Source: an uncultured Prevotellaceae bacterium (GTDB lineage: Bacteria; Bacteroidota; Bacteroidia; Bacteroidales; Muribaculaceae). From it: a DNA stretch of 19,469 bases. The notes beneath the pieces were generated by a model that saw nothing but the letters and a program-made list of their open reading frames with translations, made no database searches and had not been told where the DNA came from. Shown one piece after another: positions 9,140 through 14,896 of this stretch. Every line of letters begins with the position of its first letter. Within the stretch, counting starts at the first letter, position 1. The position numbers and the translations under genes were made by a program. Location: positions 1-19,469 of the forward strand of contig CAMGFF010000011.1 in the NCBI GenBank assembly GCA_946055125.1, in the 5' to 3' direction.

Positions 9140-9158
9140 GGAAAATTTCCGATTTTCC
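9140..9158. promoter_or_regulatory. Inverted repeat between the sigma gene and zupT, possible operator
   Basis: GGAAAAT (9140-9146) and ATTTTCC (9152-9158) are perfect 7-bp inverted repeats around TTCCG, inside the 141-bp AT-rich divergent region. It lies 52 bp before the zupT start. A position like this suits a metal-responsive repressor, but I recognise no known box. Three copies of ATTT(T)AG lie around it (near 9133, 9164 and 9173). No clear TAnnTTTG box was found for either gene. Confidence 0.3.
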
Positions 9159-9210
9159 GCGAATTTTAGACATTTTAGTATGTGAAAATTATTAAAAATA
9201 TAATCAAGCT

Positions 9211-10014
9211 ATGGAAATTAACACAATTCTGGTGGCGCTTGGGCTCACCTGTGTGGCCGGCCTCTCGACCGGCATAGGCAGCCTGCTGGCATTCTTTGCC
9301 AAGGCCGGCAACACGCGGTTCCTCTCGTGTGCGCTTGGGCTCTCGGCCGGCGTGATGACCTATGTGTCGTTTATGGACCTGCTGCCGGGCAGCATCGAAG
9401 AGCTTGGCGGCATATTTACGGGGAAGGAGGCGCAGGTGTATGCACTGCTGGCGTTCTTTGCCGGCATAGGCGTGATTGCGCTCATCGACTTCCTCATTCC
9501 CGAGGACGAGAACCCGCACGAGATGCACAGCTATGATGAGCTCAACGACCACTCGCCCCACAATCACCATGTGAAGCGTGCCGGAGTGATGGTGGCGCTT
9601 GCCATTGGCATCCACAATTTCCCCGAGGGAATGGCCACCTTTGTGAGCGCGCTCGACGGGGTGGAGGTGGCGCTGCCCATAGTGGTGGCAATAGCCATTC
9701 ACAACATTCCCGAGGGCATGGCGGTGTCGGTGCCTATCTACTATGCAACCGGCAGCAAGGTGAAGGCGCTGCGCTACTCTTTCCTCACCGGACTTGCCGA
9801 GCCGCTTGGCGCTGCAGTGGCCGCGCTGGTGCTGATGCCTTTCTGGAGTCCTGTGATAGGGGCATTGCTGCTGGCATTTGTGGCGGGAATCATGGTGTAT
9901 ATCTCATTCGACGAGCTCCTGCCCGGTGCCGAGCAATATGGTCATCACCACCTCTCGATAATTGGCGTGATAGCCGGAATGGCTATAATGGCCGGCGGGC
10001 TGCTGCTCTTCTGA
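9211..10014 (+). CDS. zupT: ZIP-family zinc/divalent metal transporter ZupT
   Basis: The protein has 267 residues, the normal size for bacterial ZupT, which imports Zn(II) and other divalent metals across the inner membrane. About eight hydrophobic segments are visible. The two metal-site helices carry HNFPEG (135-140) and HNIPEG (164-169), the family hallmark. A histidine- and acid-rich loop lies at about 98-121 (EDENPHEMHSYDELNDHSPHNHH), typical of ZIP loops that collect metal. The C-terminal half has YISFDELLPGAEQYGHHH, also family-like. The start at 9211 gives MEINTILVALGL, and the upstream region is AT-rich without a Shine-Dalgarno sequence. The gene stands alone, with a strong hairpin 24 bp after its stop. 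Metal specificity cannot be read from sequence. Confidence 0.93.
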   Translation: MEINTILVALGLTCVAGLSTGIGSLLAFFAKAGNTRFLSCALGLSAGVMTYVSFMDLLPGSIEELGGIFTGKEAQVYALLAFFAGIGVIALIDFLIPEDENPHEMHSYDELNDHSPHNHHVKRAGVMVALAIGIHNFPEGMATFVSALDGVEVALPIVVAIAIHNIPEGMAVSVPIYYATGSKVKALRYSFLTGLAEPLGAAVAALVLMPFWSPVIGALLLAFVAGIMVYISFDELLPGAEQYGHHHLSIIGVIAGMAIMAGGLLLF

Positions 10015-10037
10015 GGGCAGACGGTTTCACTGAACGT

Positions 10038-10083
10038 AACGGCGCGGTGTAGCCCCTTGATTGGTGGGCTACACCGCGCTGTT
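10038..10083. terminator. Bidirectional terminator-like hairpin between zupT and the lipoprotein gene
   Basis: GCGCGGTGTAGCCC (10042-10055) and GGGCTACACCGCGC (10066-10079) form a perfect 14-bp stem around a 10-nt loop. AAC/GTT pairs extend it to 18 bp across one G-T wobble. It sits between two convergent genes, as a shared terminator would. Only short T runs flank it (TGTTTC), so the structure is clear but the mechanism of termination is inferred. Confidence 0.75.
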
Positions 10084-10105
10084 TCATGAGTGGGTGTTGC
10101 AGGGA

Positions 10106-10981
10106 TTACTGCTGCTGGTTCTGGTTGTAGACGTAGGCGCTGGCCTCAACGGGGAGTCCCATGCAGGTGAACTTAATGTTGGCACGCTCACCGGTGAAGA
10201 GCGTTGAGGGATTGAACGAGGGGAGCACGTCAATCACCAGGTCGGTGAGGGTGTACTCGGGCTTCTCAACGTCCTTGAGCTTAGGCACGGCGCTCTCGGC
10301 GGTGATTTGGATTCCTGTGGCTGTGGGAGTGACTTTGAGGCCCTCCACGGTCATGCCAGTGAGGGGGTAGGGCATTTGGCTGGCAAACTTCACATTATCC
10401 ACCGTCAGGTTTGCAGTGAACTCCTTAGCATCGACCTTGCCGGTGCTGAGTGTTATCTTGTAGGAGGCGTCGTTCCACACAAAAGGCTCGCCGCCCATGG
10501 GCGATGACACCACGGTGGTGGAGTGCTGTGCGTAGGTGTCCTCAATGTAGGAGGCATACACATAGGTGTCGCCATTCACTGTGTAGCTGAACTTGAGCGA
10601 TTGGCCTGTGTATTGGCCATAGAAGTCGGAGATTTTCAGCGCGGGGAGCTCCACGCCGGCGGTGTTGGTCACATTGGCGAGGGCCGTGTTGAAGTAGTAG
10701 CCTTTGTCGTTCGACATCTTCAGAGGCAGGTTTACGACCTTGAAGGCAGTGGCGCACAGCTCGGTGTCGGAAGTGGTGACAGAAACCGTCATAGCCACGA
10801 AGTCGAATTCCACCACATAGTTGGCGGCAGTCATCTTGTATTCGCCATTGTTGTAAATCTTGTTGTAGCACGAAGCGGTGAACGACTGCTTGTTCTCCTG
10901 GTTCTCATCGTCGTTGAGGCACGAGGTGGTAGTGCCGAGGAGCAAGGTGAGTGCAAAAAGTGCAAAAATTTTCTTCATCAT
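10106..10981 (-). CDS. Putative surface lipoprotein paired with a TonB-dependent receptor
   Basis: The protein has 291 residues. It opens with a lipoprotein signal: MMKKIFALFALTLLLGTTTS followed by Cys21. CLNDDENQEN after the cleavage site is acidic, like the Bacteroidota signal that sends lipoproteins to the cell surface. The mature part is beta-rich and seems to hold two related domains, about 33-150 and 165-287. Each ends in a similar strand pattern (SYTVNGDTYVYASYI compared with FTCMGLPVEASAYVY). It resembles calycin-like or DUF lipoproteins of Bacteroidales, but I cannot name the family. It is not SusD-like. The gene starts 56 bp after the receptor stop, so the two are probably co-transcribed. 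I infer that it helps bind or hand over the receptor's ligand. Function unknown. Confidence 0.75.
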   Translation of the reverse strand: MMKKIFALFALTLLLGTTTSCLNDDENQENKQSFTASCYNKIYNNGEYKMTAANYVVEFDFVAMTVSVTTSDTELCATAFKVVNLPLKMSNDKGYYFNTALANVTNTAGVELPALKISDFYGQYTGQSLKFSYTVNGDTYVYASYIEDTYAQHSTTVVSSPMGGEPFVWNDASYKITLSTGKVDAKEFTANLTVDNVKFASQMPYPLTGMTVEGLKVTPTATGIQITAESAVPKLKDVEKPEYTLTDLVIDVLPSFNPSTLFTGERANIKFTCMGLPVEASAYVYNQNQQQ

Positions 10982-11037
10982 TGCGTTTAAGTTATTTTTT
11001 TAGTGTGTTGAATAAATAAATTTTCAAATGTTGGGGG

Positions 11038-13302
11038 TTATTGAATGTTCACCCTCAGCGTCATGCCAAGGCGGCGAGGGCAGCCGCGCTGCAAGAAAGA
11101 GTTGCTGATCGACATGAAGTAGAACGTGCGGTAGTCAGTGTCGGTGAGGTTTTCGCCCCACAGGTCGAGCGTGAACAGCTTGCTCACCAGTGAAACCTTT
11201 GCGCCAAGCAGGGCGTAGAGATTCTGGCTGATGTCGTTCTCCTCATTCCAGTAGATGCGTCCGGCTCCGCTCACGTTGGCGCCGAGCACGATGTGCCGCA
11301 GCCAGTCGCGGCCTACGGGGATTCGGTAGTTAGCGGCTGCAAAGATAGTGCTTTTTGGTGCGTAAGGGATATAATTATTGGCAAAATCTTGTTTGCCGTT
11401 GTTAAATTCTATGAAACGGGCATTGGTGTAGCCATAGCTTGCCGAGAGCGAGAGGCGGTCGGTGGGGAAAGCCCGGAGAGCGATTTCCACGCCGCAGCTT
11501 CGGGTTTTGCCGGCATTGGTCATCACTCGGCCGGTGGTGTTGCCATCGGGGAACACGGTGAGCTGCTGGTCGGTGCAGTGGATGTAGAAAGCCGATATGT
11601 CGGTGTGTAGGCGGCTGTCGAGCCACTCGGAGTGTGTGCCGGCCTCGAAGGTCCAGCTGTGCTCGGGCTTGTAGGTGATTATTTCATCAACTTTATAGGT
11701 TGAGCCGATTACTCCCATAGTTTCCATGATGCGATTCTGTAGCACGTCGGAGAACATCTGGGTGTTGAAGCCGCCTGCCTTGTAGCCCTTGGCCGCCGAG
11801 AGATACACACTTGCCTTCTTGGTGCCGGGAATGTGGTAGGTGACTGAGAATTTGGGCAGCAGCTCAAGGAACGACTCGTTGAGGCGGCCGGGGTCGTTGA
11901 TTTCGATGGGGCGGTGGAGGATAGGCTCGTTTGTCGCCCTGTTGTAGACGGTGTGCCCCGTGGTGCAGTGGCTCAGGAACTTGAGGGCTGCGTGCTCATA
12001 GTCGAGGCGCAGGCCGGCGAGCAGGGTGAAGTCGGCCAGGCGCAGGGTGCTCTGGTGGTAGAGTGCCGCGCCATAGTTTGTGATTGTGAAGTTGCTGCCG
12101 AGAACGAAGCTGCGCGAGTCCCACTCGATGCGGTCGTTGGGGCTGTGGCTGTTGTAGTTGTATTCAATGAGCTGGGCGATTCCGTCGTTGAGGAAGGTGA
12201 CGGGCGCGTCCATGTCGCAGGTCTTGAAGAAGCCGAAGAGGCCGGCGAGCCAGGAGTAGCGCGAAGAGGCAGAGCCTTTGGCTATGAAGTCCTGTGTGAT
12301 GGCGTGCTCACGCTTGGCCTGGGTGAGGGTGAAATAGGAGGCGGGGAGGAAGTCCTGGTCGAGCGTCATGTTGTCGTTGATATATTGGTAGCTCGTGATG
12401 CTTGAGAGCTGCACGCGGTCGAGGCTGAGTCCAATGGTCAGTCCCTCGGTGACGCTCGTGCGGCGGTAGAAGCAGGTGTCGTTGTAGCTAATCACACCCG
12501 GGGTGAAGGCTCCTACGGCGGTGTTCTTCTGGCTCACCAGCTCGTAGGGGTAGCCGCCTTGCCTCACTACAGATAGTGATAGCACATTGTCGATGCTCAG
12601 GTGGGCGGTGGGTCGCCACTGCGCCTTTATGCGGCCGCCGCCCTGGCGCTCCCAGTCGCATTTTTGGCCATTGTGCCGGTTGGTGAAGAAGCCGTCGGTG
12701 GAGCGGTAGTGGGCCGAGGCCGACAGCCCCAGCTTGTCACTTGGCTTGGCATAGTGCGACGCGCCCACGCGCCAGGAGTTGCCGGTGGAATAGGAGGCGA
12801 TGGCGCGAGTTCCCTGGTAGGATAGGGGCGATAGGGTGTAGATGTTGATGAGTCCGCCCATGGTGTTGCGGCCGAACAGCGTCCCTTGCGAGCCACGGAG
12901 CATCTCAATGCGGTCGATGTCGGGGAGGTCGAAGTCGTAGTTGTCCTTGTTCATTATGGGCACGTTGTCGATGTTCATTCCCACCACGGGCTGGTCGATG
13001 CGTGCGCCAAGGCCGCGCACATACACCGATGATGTGATGCGCGAGCCATAGTCGGGCATGAAGAAATTGGGCACGAGGTTGCTTGCCGCCTTGGCATCGG
13101 TGATGCGCTGCGACTCGATGAGGTCGCGGCCGAGTGATGTGGCTGAAACAGCCTGGTAGTCAAGGTCGTTGCCCTGCTTTATGGCGGTTACTGAAAGCTC
13201 TTGGAGTGTGACTTGCCGCGCGGAGTCGGGGCTGACCTCGGCGGCGGTGGCGCATGTGGCGATGCACAGCGCGGCTAATGAAATTGAGAGTGTGAGTTTC
13301 AT
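11038..13302 (-). CDS. TonB-dependent outer-membrane receptor
   Basis: The protein has 754 residues. The signal peptide covers about 1-20 (MKLTLSISLAALCIATCATA). A likely TonB box follows (LQELSVTA, about 33-40), then a plug domain at about 45-160 with SVYVRGLGARIDQPVVGMNI and the conserved IDRIEMLRGSQGTLFGRNTMGG. The remaining 590 residues show the alternating strand pattern of a 22-strand barrel. There is no N-terminal carboxypeptidase-like domain and no SusD partner, so this is a siderophore-, heme- or cobalamin-type receptor and not a SusC glycan importer. The C-terminus ends in NIQ instead of the more usual aromatic residue. The substrate cannot be read from sequence. A near-perfect promoter lies only a few bases before the ATG. 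Confidence 0.92.
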   Translation of the reverse strand: MKLTLSISLAALCIATCATAAEVSPDSARQVTLQELSVTAIKQGNDLDYQAVSATSLGRDLIESQRITDAKAASNLVPNFFMPDYGSRITSSVYVRGLGARIDQPVVGMNIDNVPIMNKDNYDFDLPDIDRIEMLRGSQGTLFGRNTMGGLINIYTLSPLSYQGTRAIASYSTGNSWRVGASHYAKPSDKLGLSASAHYRSTDGFFTNRHNGQKCDWERQGGGRIKAQWRPTAHLSIDNVLSLSVVRQGGYPYELVSQKNTAVGAFTPGVISYNDTCFYRRTSVTEGLTIGLSLDRVQLSSITSYQYINDNMTLDQDFLPASYFTLTQAKREHAITQDFIAKGSASSRYSWLAGLFGFFKTCDMDAPVTFLNDGIAQLIEYNYNSHSPNDRIEWDSRSFVLGSNFTITNYGAALYHQSTLRLADFTLLAGLRLDYEHAALKFLSHCTTGHTVYNRATNEPILHRPIEINDPGRLNESFLELLPKFSVTYHIPGTKKASVYLSAAKGYKAGGFNTQMFSDVLQNRIMETMGVIGSTYKVDEIITYKPEHSWTFEAGTHSEWLDSRLHTDISAFYIHCTDQQLTVFPDGNTTGRVMTNAGKTRSCGVEIALRAFPTDRLSLSASYGYTNARFIEFNNGKQDFANNYIPYAPKSTIFAAANYRIPVGRDWLRHIVLGANVSGAGRIYWNEENDISQNLYALLGAKVSLVSKLFTLDLWGENLTDTDYRTFYFMSISNSFLQRGCPRRLGMTLRVNIQ

Positions 13303-13306
13303 GCTG

Positions 13307-13338
13307 CAAAGTTAGGCATAAAAAATGGCGTGGGCAAT
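13307..13338 (-). promoter_or_regulatory. Predicted Bacteroidota-type promoter of the TonB receptor
   Basis: Read on the minus strand, TAACTTTG (13314-13307) matches the -7 consensus TAnnTTTG exactly. ATTG (13338-13335) lies 20 bp upstream, one mismatch from the -33 TTTG and at the expected spacing. The G of the -7 box is only 5 nt before the A of the receptor ATG, so transcription should start at or next to the start codon. The match is seen directly; promoter activity is inferred. Confidence 0.6.
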
Positions 13339-13364
13339 CGCTAAATGTAGTGAGGGTGCGGAGT

Positions 13365-13393
13365 GGGGTGGGGCGTGGTGGGTCGTGGTGGGG
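13365..13393 (+). repeat. Canonical G-quadruplex motif with a 10-bp tandem repeat
   Basis: Four G runs fit G3+N1-7: GGGG (13365-13368), GGGG (13370-13373), GGG (13380-13382) and GGGG (13390-13393), with loops of 1, 6 and 7 nt. The second half is a 10-bp tandem repeat, CGTGGTGGGT then CGTGGTGGGG (13374-13393). It sits 27 bp upstream of the receptor's -33 element and about 80 bp upstream of the TATATTTG box on the other strand, so it could influence either promoter. Confidence 0.5.
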
Positions 13394-13455
13394 TGCGGAA
13401 TAAGACAGAAATATGTTAAAAAACACCAACAATTAATTTGCAATATGTGGCTGTG

Positions 13456-13480
13456 ATACGAAAAATTTTTCGTATATTTG
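13456..13480 (+). promoter_or_regulatory. 20-bp perfect palindrome overlapping a -7 box, probable promoter and operator
   Basis: ATACGAAAAATTTTTCGTAT (13456-13475) is a perfect palindrome. Its last three bases overlap TATATTTG (13473-13480), an exact TAnnTTTG match. No good TTTG lies 19-21 bp upstream; the nearest (13437-13440) is 32 bp away. The promoter may therefore depend on an activator, or be blocked by a repressor, bound at the palindrome. It is the only exact -7 match on the + strand that I found between the receptor and nuoA. It therefore probably drives the RNA downstream and perhaps the nuo-atp run. Confidence 0.55.
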
Positions 13481-13486
13481 CACTGC

Positions 13487-13783
13487 AAAAATGGGGCTTT
13501 TCATTGACTTGTGCTGCCACAGTGGTGGTAAAGCAAAGTAGATGAGAAGATTATGCCTTTTTTGCGGTAAAGATAACAAATCGTTGATGAAGCTGACAGT
13601 TAGCCATATTGCAACCATGAGCCGTGAAACTGATGAGAAAATTCAAAATCAGAGTCAGGGAGGCTTGCGTGTTGCCGAAAATGAGGGCGAGCTGATAGCC
13701 GGGCAAAAATATAGGGAAATGAGCTGAATGAAGAGTGCCATTGGCGGGATTGCCGGGCACTTGGCGCAGAGGCTCATTTTTTT
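13487..13783 (+). ncRNA. Candidate small RNA or structured leader upstream of nuoA
   Basis: The start is set about 7 nt after the TATATTTG box and the end at the T run after the long hairpin at 13717-13779. Several local stems can form: CTGAT/ATCAG (13630-13634 with 13648-13652), and TTGCC/GGCAA (13672-13676 with 13702-13706) enclosing GGC/GCC. I saw no signature of tmRNA, RNase P RNA, SRP RNA or a tRNA. A 61-codon open frame (13542-13727) runs through it but looks like no protein I know. It could be a free-standing RNA of about 300 nt or the attenuated 5' leader of the nuo genes. Exact ends are guesses. Confidence 0.35.
13717..13783 (+). terminator. Intrinsic terminator-like or attenuator structure before nuoA
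   Basis: AAATGAGC (13717-13724) pairs with GCTCATTT (13772-13779). Inside are AGTGCC/GGCACT (13734-13739 with 13756-13761) and GGC/GCC (13743-13745 with 13752-13754). Internal loops of about 9-10 nt on each side separate the outer and middle stems. The outer stem runs into a seven-T tract (13777-13783) ending in G, as in a Rho-independent terminator. The structure is visible; whether it ends a small RNA or attenuates nuo is open. Confidence 0.5.
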
Positions 13784-13855
13784 GTTGCATCGACGATGGA
13801 CGAAATGGAAATAACGAAAAATAAAATAAAAAACATATAGTATTAAAGAGAATTT

Positions 13856-14230
13856 ATGGAATTATCAGTATTCGGTATTCAGAGCACCACACTGATGGTG
13901 GTGGCAGTAATCACCGGTCTTGGACTGGTGGCTGCCGCTCTCGTCATTGCTGGGCTGATAGCACCGCGCTCGTTCTCGCCCCAAAAGGGTGTGGCCTATG
14001 AGTGTGGTGTGGAAACTCGTGGCGAAAGTATGATGCAATTCAAAGTGGGTTACTACCTCTTTGCAATTCTGTTTCTCATGTTCGACGTGGAAACCGTATT
14101 TTTGTTCCCGTGGGCGGCAATATGCCGCAGTCTGGGTCCCAATGGGCTCGTTAGTGTAGGAGTATTCCTGTGTGTATTAATTTTAGGCTTGGCTTACGCT
14201 TGGCGGAAAGGAGCATTGCAATGGAAGTGA
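13856..14230 (+). CDS. nuoA: NADH-quinone oxidoreductase subunit A
   Basis: The protein has 124 residues with three membrane helices (about 12-34, 66-88, 96-117), the usual NuoA plan. The conserved quinone-side loop and second helix are clear: YECGVETRGE (about 48-57), then QFKVGYYLFAILFLMFDVETVFLFPWA. NuoA is a membrane-arm subunit of complex I at the junction with NuoH and the quinone site. The ATG at 13856 follows an AT-rich stretch with a weak AAAGAGA. The gene opens the nuo run after a long non-coding region with a promoter and a terminator-like hairpin. Its last 10 bases overlap the start of nuoB. Confidence 0.95.
   Translation: MELSVFGIQSTTLMVVAVITGLGLVAAALVIAGLIAPRSFSPQKGVAYECGVETRGESMMQFKVGYYLFAILFLMFDVETVFLFPWAAICRSLGPNGLVSVGVFLCVLILGLAYAWRKGALQWK
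14205..14213 (+). promoter_or_regulatory. Strong Shine-Dalgarno sequence fixing the nuoB start
   Basis: GGAAAGGAG lies 7 nt before the ATG at 14221, inside the end of nuoA. Most genes here lack such a site, as expected in Bacteroidota. It supports 14221 over a GTG at 14170 and suggests translational coupling with nuoA. Confidence 0.6.
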
Positions 14231-14832
14231 GCATAAAAGGAATGAAGAAGGAAGACTTCAAGGATAACGAATACATCGACAAGCTCGTGGAGGAGCTTAA
14301 CGCTTCGGGAGCCAACGTGGTGGTGGGTTCGATCGACAGGCTCATCAACTGGGGCCGCGCCAACTCGCTGTGGCCTCTGTGCTTCGGCACCAGCTGCTGC
14401 GCCATTGAGTTCATGCACCTTGGCGCCGCACGCCACGACATGGCACGCTTCGGCTTTGAGGTGGCACGCAACTCGCCCCGCCAGGCCGACTACATCATGG
14501 TGCAGGGCACGATAGTGCACCGCATGGCGCCGGTGCTCGTGCGCCTCTATGAGCAGATGGCCGAGCCAAAATATGTGATAGCCTGCGGAGGCTGCACGGT
14601 GTCGGGCGGCCCGTTCAAGGGCAGCTACTGTGTGGTGGAGGGAATCGACAAGATTCTGCCCGTCGACGTGTATGTGCCCGGTTGTCCGCCGCGCCCCGAG
14701 GCCATGTTCTATGGCTTGATGCAGCTGCAGCGCAAGATGAAGGTGGAGCGCTTCTTCGGTGGCGTGAACCGTCAGGAGAAAATCAAGGATTTCCTTGCCA
14801 AGCACCCCGAGAAGGCCGAGGCAATGAAATAA
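14221..14832 (+). CDS. nuoB: NADH-quinone oxidoreductase subunit B (N2 cluster subunit)
   Basis: The protein has 203 residues from the ATG at 14221. An upstream GTG at 14170 would add 17 residues lying entirely within nuoA and is unlikely. NuoB binds the terminal 4Fe-4S cluster N2, which passes electrons to quinone. The four expected ligands are present: Cys59 and Cys60 in FGTSCCAIE, Cys125 in ACGGCTVSGGPF, and Cys155 in VPGCPPRPEA. Position 122 is an extra cysteine where relatives usually have a hydrophobic residue before GAC, so the motif reads ACGGC. The charged C-terminal tail (EKIKDFLAKHPEKAEAMK) is typical. The gene overlaps nuoA by 10 bp and is 64 bp before nuoCD. Confidence 0.96.
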   Translation: MEVSIKGMKKEDFKDNEYIDKLVEELNASGANVVVGSIDRLINWGRANSLWPLCFGTSCCAIEFMHLGAARHDMARFGFEVARNSPRQADYIMVQGTIVHRMAPVLVRLYEQMAEPKYVIACGGCTVSGGPFKGSYCVVEGIDKILPVDVYVPGCPPRPEAMFYGLMQLQRKMKVERFFGGVNRQEKIKDFLAKHPEKAEAMK

Positions 14833-14896
14833 GCCCCCGAGAGAATAGCAAAAACAGAATTTTTTTTGATAACAACGACTATACATATAAATATAA

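Noticed and set aside
13542..13727. A 61-codon frame upstream of nuoA as an ordinary protein gene
   Set aside because: No recognised motif, no ribosome-binding site, and it lies inside a likely structured RNA. It is kept only as a possible leader peptide in the findings.
13487..13783. Identity as tmRNA, RNase P RNA, SRP RNA or 6S RNA
   Set aside because: No tRNA-like ends, no RNase P core sequence and no SRP apical loop were found, and the ends do not pair in the manner of 6S RNA. By eye this is not decisive for 6S.
14170..14220. Upstream GTG start for nuoB
   Set aside because: The added 17 residues lie inside nuoA and resemble no NuoB N-terminus. A strong Shine-Dalgarno sequence precedes the ATG at 14221.
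14833..14896. T8 run between nuoB and nuoCD as a terminator
   Set aside because: No stem precedes the T run, and the nuo genes around it would be expected to share a transcript.
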